A DNA stretch of 64,000 nt from Saprospiraceae bacterium UBA7687 (GTDB lineage: Bacteria > Bacteroidota > Bacteroidia > Chitinophagales > Saprospiraceae). How positions within the stretch are numbered: position 1 is the first letter of the stretch; the number at the start of each line of letters is the position of its first letter. The notes below the pieces were generated by a model. The model searched no databases. It saw only the letters and a program-made list of their open reading frames with translations, and had not been told where the DNA came from. The translations under genes were made by a program, and so were the position numbers. The stretch spans positions 38,137-102,136 of the forward strand of contig DLGT01000024.1 in NCBI GenBank assembly GCA_002482845.1, read 5' to 3'. Positions 37,200 to 48,090 of this stretch are shown here, piece by piece.

Positions 37200-40100
37200 A
37201 TGAAGAACCTCATTCTTTTGCTCGCTGCATCTGTACTATTTACAATTTCATGTAAATCTAAAAAAGATGTATCAGAATTGCTAGATGCGTCCAAAGATCA
37301 GGAACTCCTTGATCAATATTTTATGGCAGCAACAGTAGGAGTAATTTCAGCAAGTGATGACCTAAAGTTTGTCCTAAAAGAACCACTAACTGGCGAAGTT
37401 TCAGAAGATGTTCTTCAAAAATTGGTTTCACTCAGTCCTGCTGTAGGAGGTACCGTGACATTGTCCAATAATACTATCATCACATTTACTCCCAAAAAAC
37501 CACTAGCTCCGAATGAAACATACACCGTGAAGCTAAACCTAATGTCCATAGATGCTACCAAATTTGATAAAAATATCGAATATCAAATTAAGACGCTTTC
37601 ACAAGATATGAAAGTGGAACGAGAAGGTATCATCATCAATGAAAATGGAGATGTTTCTATCCTTCTCAATGTAAAAACAGCAGATAAAGTAGATGCTGAT
37701 ATATTGAAATCTTGTTTTACGACTAATGCGTCTGTTGTCGAAGTGATGGAAAAATCAAGCACTGAATATGAAGTAGAATGTAGATTTGCCAGTGGAATGA
37801 AACAAGACTCCAAAATTGCATATAGTGGAAAAAATATAGGCTGTGATGTTGAAGGAAATGTGGAGTTATTCGATATTGATACTAAACAATTTGGTGTAGT
37901 TTTTACGCATCAAAATACGACAGACAAAACATTCAATATCTATTTTTCACAACGTCTCAATAGACAGATGGATCTCACAGGTTTGGTAAAAGTCCAAAAC
38001 CAAAATGCTTCCTACACCGTAAAAGACAATGTGCTCACACTATTTTTAAATGAAATATCGAATGTTGACAGAGTTGCTATTTGGATTTCCCAAGGCTTGA
38101 AATCCATAGAAAACAAAACACTTCCTACGGACTACACCTATGAAATTCAAGTCAAAGTGGATCATCCTGCAGCTGAGTTTGTGAGTGATGGTAATTATTT
38201 TCCTTCCGAAGGAGATTTTAAAATTCCAATCAAAACGCGTGCATTAAATGAATTGCGTCTAGTCGTCATCGAAATAAAACAAGAAAATGTGATGCACTAC
38301 CTCGCTTGGCAGTCACTCGCTTATGCCGATTATTACAATCTTCGCATGTATGGAAAGCCTGTTTATGATCAAATTGTAACCTTAAACCAAGGACTCAAAG
38401 ACAATGAAGGTTGGACGGTACATGGTATCGATTTATCAGAAAGAATTCGCAAAAATCCTGGTAGCATTTATCACATAGGAATGGAATTTGGACCACAAAA
38501 TACATCACTTTCTTGTAAGGCGCAACTCAAACAATTTAAGGTAAATAACAAGATCCCTCAGAATGACTTTTTTACCATAAGGGATAATTATTACAATGAT
38601 TATTATGGCTATTATGAAGATTATAATTGGCAAGAAAGTAATGATCCATGCAAATTGGCTTATTATGTAAATCAACAGCCTGTACATAAATTATTTATTT
38701 GTTCTGATTATTCTGTGATAGCCAAAAAAGCAGGAAGCAATTATTTTATAGCACTTACCAAACTTATGGATCTTAGTTTGGTGGCAGATGCAGAAGTAAC
38801 TTTATACAATTTACAAGCTGAAAAAATAGCGTCGGCTCGATCTTCAGGTGATGGTTTTGTGAAATTTGAAAATGTAATGTACGATGCAGCTGTACTGAAA
38901 GTCGAAAAAAACACCCATGTAACTTATCTTTCATTAGACCCGAATCAAGGAAATTCACTCACAGAATTTGATGTTTCAGGCGAAAGGTCAGAAACTGATA
39001 CTGAGTTTTTTATCTATACGGATAGAGACATATGGAGACCAGGCGATAGTATTTATGTAGATGTCATGATCAATAAGGCGCATTCTGATTTGCCAAAAGG
39101 CATGCCTATGGTGATGACTTTCTATAACGTGGACAATATGGTCGTAAACGAACAAGTCCAAAAAATAGACCTTGAAAACAAACAAATTTATAGTTTTAAA
39201 ATCCATACTGCCGCAAATGCAAAAACTGGTCTGTATCGATGTATGTTTCAAATTGGCCCCAAATCTGTCAGGAAAAACATTAGGGTAGAAACTATCAAAC
39301 CAAATACTGCTGAGGTTATTTATACCTTTGACAATAAAGAAGGAAATACGATTTATAGCGACGTTATTTCTGGTGCTATCCAAGCAAAATATCTCACAGG
39401 ATTTGAACTCGGGAATGCTAAAATTAAAGCATCAGCAAGAGGAAGAAAAAATAGCAATCCATTTCCTGACTACAAAGATTACTACTTTGATGTGTATGAC
39501 AATCCATCTATTGACAATAATATAGACATTTTAGATTTGACGGTCAATGACAAAGGTTATGGGAATTTCGATGGGTCTACCTCACTCAAATATTTTAATA
39601 CACCTATCAATGTATCTATTGAGACAGAAACTATTTTGCCTGGTGGTGGTACCAATAAAGAAGGGAAATCTGTTTTGGTATCACCGTTTGTATCATACAT
39701 CGGTGCGTCTAGAAAAGATGGTTCAGGATGGAATGGCAATCATACTTTCCAAGAAAACATAGACATAAATCTGGTAAATCTTACCAACAAAGGCAAACTT
39801 AATCCTACCAACAATACAGTCAATTACACGCTTCAGCAACATATTTCATCTTGGTGGGTGGATAAATATCGCCTTCGATCATCAGGTAATTTCGTAAATG
39901 CAGATTACTGGAAAGATATCGATAATGGTAGTGCTTCTATCAAGGGAAAGGGCAAAATAACTTTCCCGAAAGGAAAACTCACCAAAGGTGCTTACAAACT
40001 TACCATGATAGACGACGCTTCAGGTCATGCTACACAGGTATTTTTTACAGTGTATGATGGTGTTGAAACAATACCTGGATCCCAACCACATATCGTAGAG

Positions 40101-42722
40101 TTTCAGACAGATAAAGAAGCCTACAAAACAGGTGAAAATGTCAAATTGATGCTTCCGGATATTGAAGGTGCAAAAGCATTGGTAAGTATAGAAAGAGGCA
40201 ATAGAGTCATCGGTCAAGTGTGGTACGACATGGCAAAAAGCAATAACGTAGTTTCGTTACCAACTAACGAAAATTGGTCGCCAAATGTCTATCTCCATGT
40301 CACCATTATGCAAAAATACAAACAAGAGATCAATGACCTACCACTCCGACTTTTTGGCGTGAAGCATATCAAGATGGATGGTACCACAAGCGAGTTAAAG
40401 CCTGTCACCAATATTCCCAATCAACTAGAGTCCAACAAATCTTATACATTTACCGTATCAGAATCCGAAGGCAGGCCTATGGAATACACGCTTGCCGTAG
40501 TAGATGAAGGCTTGCTCAACCTTACGGGGTTTGCCACTCCAGATCCAAGCAAACACTTTAATGGCAAATACCCACTTTTGGTCAAAACTTGGGATATTTA
40601 TCAATATTTGATTAGTTATTTCAAAGGTAAATTTGCTGGTATCATCTCTATCGGTGGTGACGATGCTTATAATCCGGATGCCATTGCAGAGATCAATAGA
40701 TTCAAACCGGTGGTGATTCATCAAGGTCCATTCAAACTAGCCAAAGGCGGCAAAAACAACCATACTATCGCCATCCCTAATTACATCGGTAAAGTGAGAT
40801 TGATGGTAGTGGCGTGTGCTCCAAATAATTTTGGTAAACTTGAGAAATTCCTTCCTGTCAAAAATCCATTGATGGTACAAGCACAATTTCCTCGTACACT
40901 TAATGTCTCTGATAAACTCCAATTGCCAGTAACTATTTTCCGTGATGATGCCAATATAAAAACCGCTGATCTTACGGTGAAAGCCGATGCAAGCTTAGTA
41001 AAAGGTTTTACACCTTCCAAATCTTTGACATTCAATGGCAAAAACCAATTGTCTCATATTTATGACATCGAAGTCCAAAATAAAGTTGGCAAACTGAGCG
41101 TAGAAACGGGTATAAATGGTGGTGGCAAAAGCATGAAGGAAACCACCGATATTCTTATAAATTACCCCAATTCGTATGAGTCCAATATTTCAAAAAACAT
41201 CATCGAGCCAGGCGCAAAACTAGATTATGTCATAAAAACCAAAGGCTACAAAGACGTTTTTACTTCTAAATTAATGATTAGTGGACTCAAAGTTCCCAAC
41301 TTCAGTCAATATTCAGAAGAGTTGATAGAGTACCCTTATGGATGTCTCGAACAAACCACATCAGCTGGATTTAGCCAATTGTATTTGGACAAAATCATTC
41401 AATTAGATCCTTCGCAAAACAAAATTCGGATGGAAAATCTTCAAGCAGCCATCATTAAAATCACACGTTTCCAACAACCTTCCGGCAAGTTTAATTATTG
41501 GGATGGCACGTATTACCATGCATGGTCTGATATTTATGCAGGCAATTTCTTGGTGGAACTCAAAAAACTTAACTACTTGACTAGCTCTTCTGACATCCTT
41601 ACGAAGTGGCTAGATGCACACTCTAGTATTGCCAATAATTGGGCTGCAAATGGTCTGACGGACAATTATATTTACGAATCTGAATCATTTGCCCAAGCAT
41701 TTAGGTTATTCGTACTTGCCAAAGGTGGCAAACCAGCCAAATCTGCCATGAACCGTTTTGTCACATCCAATACTTCTACCAATCCTATGACGTGGTGGCT
41801 GATTGCAGGTAGTTTTCAGTTGAGCAGTTATGATACAAAAGCAAAAGAATTTGTAGCCAAAGCCGAAAGTCTTCAGAAAGGATATAATGAAGCTAGAAAT
41901 TATGGAAGCTTCGGAGATCGTGGTAGAGATTGGGCATTGATTGTGGAGATTTTGAGTTATATCGAAACAGATAAAAATAAACTCGAAAACTATTATGACC
42001 AAATGGTAGAAACACTCAATAATTCATATTGGACAAGCACACAGACCAAAGGATTTGCCTTTATAGCTGCTTATAAATATTTTGGGAAGGCATTAGGTTT
42101 GGTTGGTAAAGTAGATTATACCATTACAGGACTGAGTGGCGCAACCAAAACGTATCAACATTCTGCCTACGAACCACGATTGATCATTATCGATAAAGCA
42201 TCTTACGACAAATCCATTACTATTCAGAATAGGGGGAAAGGCAAGTTATATGTGTATCAGACAGATAGATTCATTGACAATAATCTCAATAAAGATGCAG
42301 CATCAAGCAATCTCGGTATCACAGTGGACTATTACAACAACACTAGAAAACAATCAGGTATTGCCGGTATTCAGCTTGGTGATGATATTTCAGTCACCAT
42401 TCGTGTCAAAAATCCATCTGCACTTGCCGTAAGTGATCTAGCTTTAAATCTCAAGATGCCAGCAGGATGGGAACTGATCAATCCTAGGATATATGAAACC
42501 AAAGTAGCAAAATCAAATGAAAATTACACCTATCAGGACTTTAGAGACGATAGAGTGTATACATTTTTTAACTTAGATGCAGGAAGTACAGAGACCTTTA
42601 GTTTTAAGACAAAAGCAGCGTTTTCAGGAGATTTTTATTTACCAGCTGTGAGTTGTGAACACATGTACAAGGGAACAGTTTATGCTAGAAATGCAACAAG
42701 AAGGGTAAGTATTACAAAGTAA
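37200..42722 (+). CDS. Bacterial alpha-2-macroglobulin, lipoprotein with thioester motif
   Basis: An 1840-residue protease trap. The N-terminus is a lipoprotein signal (Cys at about residue 18, TISCKSKKD) and suggests anchoring in the periplasm or at the outer membrane. A series of MG-type beta domains fills about 40-1100 (macroglobulin motif DRDIWRPGDSIYVDV near 620). The thioester motif CLEQ (Cys1382, Gln1385) lies in YPYGCLEQTTS, identical in pattern to E. coli YfhM, so covalent capture of attacking proteases is likely. A C-terminal receptor-like domain ends in ARNATRRVSI. The next gene encodes a class A PBP, the classic pairing. Confidence 0.93.
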   Translation: MKNLILLLAASVLFTISCKSKKDVSELLDASKDQELLDQYFMAATVGVISASDDLKFVLKEPLTGEVSEDVLQKLVSLSPAVGGTVTLSNNTIITFTPKKPLAPNETYTVKLNLMSIDATKFDKNIEYQIKTLSQDMKVEREGIIINENGDVSILLNVKTADKVDADILKSCFTTNASVVEVMEKSSTEYEVECRFASGMKQDSKIAYSGKNIGCDVEGNVELFDIDTKQFGVVFTHQNTTDKTFNIYFSQRLNRQMDLTGLVKVQNQNASYTVKDNVLTLFLNEISNVDRVAIWISQGLKSIENKTLPTDYTYEIQVKVDHPAAEFVSDGNYFPSEGDFKIPIKTRALNELRLVVIEIKQENVMHYLAWQSLAYADYYNLRMYGKPVYDQIVTLNQGLKDNEGWTVHGIDLSERIRKNPGSIYHIGMEFGPQNTSLSCKAQLKQFKVNNKIPQNDFFTIRDNYYNDYYGYYEDYNWQESNDPCKLAYYVNQQPVHKLFICSDYSVIAKKAGSNYFIALTKLMDLSLVADAEVTLYNLQAEKIASARSSGDGFVKFENVMYDAAVLKVEKNTHVTYLSLDPNQGNSLTEFDVSGERSETDTEFFIYTDRDIWRPGDSIYVDVMINKAHSDLPKGMPMVMTFYNVDNMVVNEQVQKIDLENKQIYSFKIHTAANAKTGLYRCMFQIGPKSVRKNIRVETIKPNTAEVIYTFDNKEGNTIYSDVISGAIQAKYLTGFELGNAKIKASARGRKNSNPFPDYKDYYFDVYDNPSIDNNIDILDLTVNDKGYGNFDGSTSLKYFNTPINVSIETETILPGGGTNKEGKSVLVSPFVSYIGASRKDGSGWNGNHTFQENIDINLVNLTNKGKLNPTNNTVNYTLQQHISSWWVDKYRLRSSGNFVNADYWKDIDNGSASIKGKGKITFPKGKLTKGAYKLTMIDDASGHATQVFFTVYDGVETIPGSQPHIVEFQTDKEAYKTGENVKLMLPDIEGAKALVSIERGNRVIGQVWYDMAKSNNVVSLPTNENWSPNVYLHVTIMQKYKQEINDLPLRLFGVKHIKMDGTTSELKPVTNIPNQLESNKSYTFTVSESEGRPMEYTLAVVDEGLLNLTGFATPDPSKHFNGKYPLLVKTWDIYQYLISYFKGKFAGIISIGGDDAYNPDAIAEINRFKPVVIHQGPFKLAKGGKNNHTIAIPNYIGKVRLMVVACAPNNFGKLEKFLPVKNPLMVQAQFPRTLNVSDKLQLPVTIFRDDANIKTADLTVKADASLVKGFTPSKSLTFNGKNQLSHIYDIEVQNKVGKLSVETGINGGGKSMKETTDILINYPNSYESNISKNIIEPGAKLDYVIKTKGYKDVFTSKLMISGLKVPNFSQYSEELIEYPYGCLEQTTSAGFSQLYLDKIIQLDPSQNKIRMENLQAAIIKITRFQQPSGKFNYWDGTYYHAWSDIYAGNFLVELKKLNYLTSSSDILTKWLDAHSSIANNWAANGLTDNYIYESESFAQAFRLFVLAKGGKPAKSAMNRFVTSNTSTNPMTWWLIAGSFQLSSYDTKAKEFVAKAESLQKGYNEARNYGSFGDRGRDWALIVEILSYIETDKNKLENYYDQMVETLNNSYWTSTQTKGFAFIAAYKYFGKALGLVGKVDYTITGLSGATKTYQHSAYEPRLIIIDKASYDKSITIQNRGKGKLYVYQTDRFIDNNLNKDAASSNLGITVDYYNNTRKQSGIAGIQLGDDISVTIRVKNPSALAVSDLALNLKMPAGWELINPRIYETKVAKSNENYTYQDFRDDRVYTFFNLDAGSTETFSFKTKAAFSGDFYLPAVSCEHMYKGTVYARNATRRVSITK

Positions 42723-42836
42723 TGATTTACTCATTTTGGGAAATAGTAGATGGCTAAAGAGATTGGTTTCTACTTCTGTTTGTAGTGGAATGTAGTATAA
42801 ACCAAGTGTTTAGCTTAAAATATGTAAAATATTTCA

Positions 42837-42844
42837 TATATTTG
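42837..42844 (+). promoter_or_regulatory. Putative -7 box upstream of the class A PBP gene
   Basis: TATATTTG fits TAnnTTTG and lies 37 nt before the ATG at 42882. Confidence 0.45.
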
Positions 42845-42881
42845 TGCCAAATTTATTAGGCGTACAGTCATATCTAACAGA

Positions 42882-45371
42882 ATGTCAAAACAAAAATCAG
42901 TACAAGCATCTTTTTTCAGCCATCCTTACTTAAAGAGAATGTTGATATTTTTAGCATCTATCATTGTCTTGGTAGCGCTATTGTTTTTTGTAATATCAAA
43001 AACTTTGCTACCAGATACTGAAGAGCTTGAAAATCCAAAATATGAGATTGCTTCTCAATTTATATCCACAGACGACGAAGTTTTCGGCAAAGTATTTAAG
43101 TACAATAGAGAATGGCTAGACTTCAAGGATTTAAACCCTAATATTGTCAATGCGCTAATTGCCACAGAAGATGTTCGTTTTTTTAGCCACACAGGCGTAG
43201 ATGTGCGAGGTACTGCAAGAGCTATTTTTTATATGGGTAGCAAAGGTGGCGCAAGTACCATTACGCAGCAAATGGCTAAGTTGTTTTTCACACAAAGGTC
43301 TAGTTCATTTCCCAAAAGAGTGTGGCAAAAACTAAAAGAATGGGTCATAGCCATCGAATTTGAAAAAAGATATACAAAAGAAGAAATCCTTGCGATGTAT
43401 CTCAATAAGAGTGATTTTCTCTATGATGCAGTAGGCATTGGTGCGGCGGCAAAGACTTATTTTGGTAAGGACCAAAAGGAATTGGAAGTAGAAGAAGCAG
43501 CAGTCCTCATTGGTATGTTAAAAAATCCTAGACTTTTTAATCCAATTATAAACCCTGAAAATTGTCATAATAGAAGGTCTGTTGTTATGAAACAGATGGT
43601 CAAAAAAGATTTTTTATCCGAAGAAGATTACCTCAATAAAAGAGTAAAAGCGATCAATATGTCTGGCTTCAGAAGAGAAGTCCACCATGATGGTATAGCG
43701 CCTTATTTCAGATCAGAATTGACAAAATGGCTTAAAAAACTATTGGAAGAAGATAAATATCGTAAACCTGATGGTAGTAAATATAATCTTTATGTAGACG
43801 GCTTAAAAATTTATACAACCATAGACACACGTGTACAGCGATATGCCGAACAAGCCATGTACGAACACATGTCCAAACTTCAAGAAAGGTATTTTACAGT
43901 ATGGAAAGGCAAGGATTTTATTACGTATAGAGGAGACAAAGATAAAATAGAAGGAAGAAAAAGACAGCTGATTCAAATGATGAAAGATTCTGATCGGTAC
44001 AAAAAGATCAGAAGTAAAAATATGACACAAGTTCTGAATGAAATTACAAATAATGTCACAGAAAAACCACTGTCAGATACCAATATCTTCCGCATGTTTG
44101 AAGAGGATGAAAAAAAAGGTCATCTCAAAAAGTTATTGAAAAACAAAACCATTACGCAAGACGATTTTGACCAATGTATTGCTATCATGGAAAGTGAATA
44201 CTGGTCAACCTTCAAGAAACAGTGGAATAAAATGCAAAAGGAAGTAAATACAGCATTCAATACAAAAACAAAGATGCGTGTATTTGCATACAATGAATTA
44301 GGTGAAAAAGTGGTCGAAATGACGCCCATGGATTCAATCAAATATCACCTCCAACATATGCAAATTGGTTCCATTGCTGTCGATCCAAAAACAGGAAATA
44401 TCTTAGCTTGGTTAGGTGGTATCGGACATAAATATTTTCAGTACGACCATGTCAATTCAAATAGACAAGTTGGCTCTACTTTCAAGCCATTTATATATTC
44501 CACTGCGATCATTGATAATGCGATGTCACCATGTTACAAAGTAGAAGATGTCAAACAATGTATACAAGCAAATGATCCTAATTTTAACCTAGCTACTACA
44601 TGGTGTCCGAGTAATTCTGACAATAAATTTACAGGGGCTTCACTCACTTTGCGCCAAGCATTAAAGGATTCAAAAAATTCGGTTTCTGTTTTTCTGATGA
44701 AAGAAATCGGCAACGTACAGAGTGTAAAAAATCTAGTTGGAAATTTAGGTATTGACAAGGCAAAAATACCAAACTATCCATCTATTTGTCTTGGTACACC
44801 AGAACTTTCGGCAATGGATATGGCTTGTGCATACACGGCTTTTGCTAATGATGGTATCGTCACCAAACCTATATTTGTCACCAGAATCGAAGACAAAAAC
44901 GGGCGTGTCATTTATAGTGCAGTGCCAGAACAAAAAAGAGCCATTAATGCTTCATATAATTATGTCATCGTAGATATGTTGAAATACGTAGCTGCTATTC
45001 TCCAACCAAAGTTCAATAAATTTGAAGTAGCCGGCAAAACTGGAACTACCAATGATTATAAAGATGGTTGGTTTGTAGGTTTTACACCTGAAATCGTAGT
45101 ATCTACATGGGTAGGGGGAGATCAGGAGTTTATTCGGTTTAATTCGTTGAGTGATGGCCAAGGAGCAGTTATGGCAAGACCATTTTTTGAGAAGTTTTTA
45201 TTAAAAATTCAAGCAGACAATAGACTTGGTTTTGGTACGAATTCTGTCTTTATGAAACCCGAAGAAGAACTTATAGAAACTGATTGTAGCAAATACGAAA
45301 CTGCCATCACCACTGAAGGATCAGAAGACGCAAAACCCGTTAAAACCACAGGTTTTGATGAAGAGTTTTAG
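42882..45371 (+). CDS. Class A penicillin-binding protein (PBP1A-like)
   Basis: An 829-residue bifunctional peptidoglycan synthase in the inner membrane: one TM helix (about 18-40), a GT51 glycosyltransferase domain with catalytic Glu96 in ATEDVRFFSH and GASTITQQ, and a transpeptidase domain with Ser532 in STFK, an SKNS motif and Lys719 in KTGT. An insert of about 130 charged residues lies between the two domains (about 345-475). It has the PBP1A order of parts and no PBP1C C-terminal domain. It follows the alpha-2-macroglobulin gene, whose product is thought to protect the cell wall machinery when PBPs repair breaches. Confidence 0.93.
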   Translation: MSKQKSVQASFFSHPYLKRMLIFLASIIVLVALLFFVISKTLLPDTEELENPKYEIASQFISTDDEVFGKVFKYNREWLDFKDLNPNIVNALIATEDVRFFSHTGVDVRGTARAIFYMGSKGGASTITQQMAKLFFTQRSSSFPKRVWQKLKEWVIAIEFEKRYTKEEILAMYLNKSDFLYDAVGIGAAAKTYFGKDQKELEVEEAAVLIGMLKNPRLFNPIINPENCHNRRSVVMKQMVKKDFLSEEDYLNKRVKAINMSGFRREVHHDGIAPYFRSELTKWLKKLLEEDKYRKPDGSKYNLYVDGLKIYTTIDTRVQRYAEQAMYEHMSKLQERYFTVWKGKDFITYRGDKDKIEGRKRQLIQMMKDSDRYKKIRSKNMTQVLNEITNNVTEKPLSDTNIFRMFEEDEKKGHLKKLLKNKTITQDDFDQCIAIMESEYWSTFKKQWNKMQKEVNTAFNTKTKMRVFAYNELGEKVVEMTPMDSIKYHLQHMQIGSIAVDPKTGNILAWLGGIGHKYFQYDHVNSNRQVGSTFKPFIYSTAIIDNAMSPCYKVEDVKQCIQANDPNFNLATTWCPSNSDNKFTGASLTLRQALKDSKNSVSVFLMKEIGNVQSVKNLVGNLGIDKAKIPNYPSICLGTPELSAMDMACAYTAFANDGIVTKPIFVTRIEDKNGRVIYSAVPEQKRAINASYNYVIVDMLKYVAAILQPKFNKFEVAGKTGTTNDYKDGWFVGFTPEIVVSTWVGGDQEFIRFNSLSDGQGAVMARPFFEKFLLKIQADNRLGFGTNSVFMKPEEELIETDCSKYETAITTEGSEDAKPVKTTGFDEEF

Positions 45372-45399
45372 ATTGATTTTTATGATGATGGTTTAAGGC

Positions 45400-45670
45400 A
45401 TCCCATGCAATTCCAACGGGATGACAAGATTATAGAAACAACATTGTGACAAACAAAACCAATCCTGAAAGGATGACATAGCTTTTGGGAATTACTATGA
45501 CATTTCATCCTTTCAGGGTAGAATCCTGATCGTGGATTTAATTATTATAATCTTAACATCCCTTCGGGATTAAAATAGGCTTTAACGAAAAATTACATCC
45601 ACTTTCGTTATTCTTGCAAACAAGTTTACAACTCCATTAGTGTTTCCATGCAATCCCGAAGGGAAAACAA
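45400..45670. repeat. Cluster of palindromic intergenic repeats
   Basis: This 315-nt gap has no gene. It holds a long imperfect hairpin (45464-45481 with 45495-45517, arms starting CCTGAAAGGATGA), a short palindrome ATCCCTTCGGGAT at 45558-45570, and two related phrases, CATGCAATTCCAACGGGAT near 45406 and CATGCAATCCCGAAGGG near 45648. This is typical REP-like or MITE-like intergenic material of Bacteroidota; a role in terminating the convergent transcripts is possible. Confidence 0.6.
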
Positions 45671-45687
45671 TATTATATCGACTTAAC

Positions 45688-47007
45688 TTATTCCTTATAA
45701 AATACCCACTTGGCTAGCTCCTTAAAACTCGCTTTTTTGCCGTACATTAAGATACCTACACGATATATTCTACCTGCCAACCACACCAATGCAATAGTGA
45801 AAAGCACAAGCGATACCACTGATATAACTATCTGCCACCAAGGCGGATCAAAAGGCAATCTCACAGGCATCACAATAGATGAAAATAATGGTATCATACT
45901 CGACCAAACAGCCAAAGTACTATCAGGAGCATTCATCGCACTAATGCCGATATAAAATGCAAACATCAATGGCATCATAATAGGCAAGGTCAATGATTGA
46001 GCTTCATTTATATCTTCACCTACAGCAGAACCCACGGCTGCAAAAAGTGCTGCATAAGCAAAATATCCTGCTATAAAATAAAATAAGGTCAACGGTAGAA
46101 TCAGATACCAATTCATGCCCTGTATTTCTGCTAAAACTTGAGCTATCTTGCCGTTTGATGACATCATCAATTCTTCAGTGGGTAAGTTTCCAGTATTTAT
46201 TCCATCCATATTTGCAGCGTCTATACCCAATAATGAAGTCGCAATAAATAATATAAGTGGCATCAATATCATCCAAATACCTATCTGAGTCAAACCTACA
46301 AGTCCTACACCTAGTACTTTTCCCATCATAAGTTCAAATGGTTTGAGCGATGAGATCAATACTTCTACGATACGATTTATTTTTTCTTCCATGACAGATC
46401 GCATCACTTGCGAACCATACACTAAGATGATGAAAAACATGGCATATCCCACAATTGCTCCTATGGCAGAACTTACAATAGTGGTAATGGAACTGATTTT
46501 TTTATCCTTTAATATCGTAAATGGCTGTATCGTGACATCCGTATCTATACTTTTAAGGGTAGCTTCGTCAAGATTTAATTTTTTCAATTTAAAATCTCTA
46601 ATCTTATCAGAAATAGCGGACTGAATGGCAAAATTCTCATCCATGGCTAGTTGGTCATCTGAGTGATAATTGACCGTAAAGCTTTTGGCTAATGAATCTT
46701 TTAATGGTATTACTTCTAGTATGCCATCAAAACCACCATCTTTGTACTTTCCCTTTAATGTGGCAACACTTTCATCGGTAAAGACAAAAGATAAATTATC
46801 TCTCGAATCAAGCTTTTTCTCTAATAAATTACTTGCATCAGTTACATTGATGACCTTGACAGTATCAGATCCTGTTGACATAACAAATCCCACTGCCACA
46901 AAAAACACCAATAATCCTAATGGTGTCAGCAAAGTAGTTAAGATAAATGTCTTATTTTTTACGCGTGTGAGATATTCACGCATCGTGACTAACCATATTT
47001 TATTCAT
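45688..47007 (-). CDS. ABC-2 type transporter permease (NatB-like)
   Basis: A 439-residue permease with TM1 near residues 20-42, a large extracytoplasmic domain (about 45-175) and five to six C-terminal TM helices (about 180-420). The sequence SVMEEKINRIVEVLISSLKPFELMMGKVLGVG is the signature region of the NatB/ABC-2 family (the coupling helix and next TM). It partners with the ATPase gene whose end overlaps its start by 8 nt. Such pairs export sodium, drugs or peptides; the substrate here is unknown. Confidence 0.9.
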   Translation of the reverse strand: MNKIWLVTMREYLTRVKNKTFILTTLLTPLGLLVFFVAVGFVMSTGSDTVKVINVTDASNLLEKKLDSRDNLSFVFTDESVATLKGKYKDGGFDGILEVIPLKDSLAKSFTVNYHSDDQLAMDENFAIQSAISDKIRDFKLKKLNLDEATLKSIDTDVTIQPFTILKDKKISSITTIVSSAIGAIVGYAMFFIILVYGSQVMRSVMEEKINRIVEVLISSLKPFELMMGKVLGVGLVGLTQIGIWMILMPLILFIATSLLGIDAANMDGINTGNLPTEELMMSSNGKIAQVLAEIQGMNWYLILPLTLFYFIAGYFAYAALFAAVGSAVGEDINEAQSLTLPIMMPLMFAFYIGISAMNAPDSTLAVWSSMIPLFSSIVMPVRLPFDPPWWQIVISVVSLVLFTIALVWLAGRIYRVGILMYGKKASFKELAKWVFYKE

Positions 47008-47905
47008 TGCTTTGTTCTACTTTTTTGATGAAAATTTCATTAAGCGAAGGCAATATTTCATTGAATCCTAGGATAGAAATATTTGTATCTATTAATGTTT
47101 TTAGAATTTGGTTTGAACTTACTCCTTCAGTTACTTTGATGGTGACTTCATTAGGACGTTTTTCCAAAACTGAAAATCCCAAATGATCTGTCACAGAAGG
47201 AAGGTCGCCTTCGTATTTGATACTAAAAAGGTGTTCTTTAAAGTCATTTTTTATCGTATCTACATTGCCGTAAAGCAAAATTTTGCCTTGATTTATAAGT
47301 ACAATATCTTCACAGATTTCTTCCACTTGTTCCATTCTATGGGTAGAAAAAAGTATGCTAGTTCCTTTTTCTTTAAGCTGATAAATTTCATCTTTGATCA
47401 GATTGGCATTGATAGGGTCAAGACCAGAAAATGGTTCGTCAAGAATTAATAATTTAGGGTCATGAATGACTGTGGCTATGAATTGAATTTTTTGGCTCAT
47501 CCCTTTTGATAAATCACCAACTTTTTTGTCCCACCAATTCATGATATCAAACTTTACCATCCAAGTTTTTAACTTGATTTTGGCTTCTTTCTCAGTAAGA
47601 CCTTTGAGTTGAGCAAGATAAAGAAGCTGTTCGCCCACTTTCATTTTTTTATACAAACCCCTTTCTTCGGGCATGTATCCTATTTCATTGGGATGAAGGT
47701 GATTTAGTGGTTCTCCGTTTAGCAAAACTTCTCCACTATCTGCACCAGTTATGGTGGTGATGATTCTAATCAATGATGTTTTGCCGGCGCCATTAGGACC
47801 AAGTAGACCGAAAATAGTGCCTGCTTTGACATCAAAACTCACATCATTTACTGCGATATGACTATGATAAGCTTTGACTACATTCCGTAGTGATAATACA
47901 TTCAT
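47000..47905 (-). CDS. ABC transporter ATP-binding protein (NatA-like)
   Basis: A 301-residue ATPase with Walker A GPNGAGKTS (about 36-44), Q-loop region MPEERGLYKK, the signature LSKGMSQKIQF, Walker B LLILDEPFSGLDP and the switch His in STHRMEQ. A C-terminal ~80-residue domain (DUF4162-like) is typical of exporters of the NatA type. It is translationally coupled to the permease by an 8-nt overlap. Confidence 0.93.
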   Translation of the reverse strand: MNVLSLRNVVKAYHSHIAVNDVSFDVKAGTIFGLLGPNGAGKTSLIRIITTITGADSGEVLLNGEPLNHLHPNEIGYMPEERGLYKKMKVGEQLLYLAQLKGLTEKEAKIKLKTWMVKFDIMNWWDKKVGDLSKGMSQKIQFIATVIHDPKLLILDEPFSGLDPINANLIKDEIYQLKEKGTSILFSTHRMEQVEEICEDIVLINQGKILLYGNVDTIKNDFKEHLFSIKYEGDLPSVTDHLGFSVLEKRPNEVTIKVTEGVSSNQILKTLIDTNISILGFNEILPSLNEIFIKKVEQSNE

Positions 47906-47945
47906 ATTTTGTTGGTTGATGTTTTATAAAATGAATTTTGATTGA

Positions 47946-47953
47946 CAAATTTA
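47946..47953 (-). promoter_or_regulatory. Putative -7 box for the NatAB-like operon
   Basis: Minus-strand TAAATTTG fits TAnnTTTG and lies 40 nt upstream of the ATPase start. Confidence 0.4.
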
Positions 47954-48090
47954 ACAAAAACGTACCAAATATTTCTCATTGGAAACGGTCTTCTACATAA
48001 ATACAATCAAATTTACTTCATCGTTAACAAAGGTAATCGTTTCTTAATTATAAGTAGTAAGTCTTAGATAAATGTTTGAAATTATCCTAC

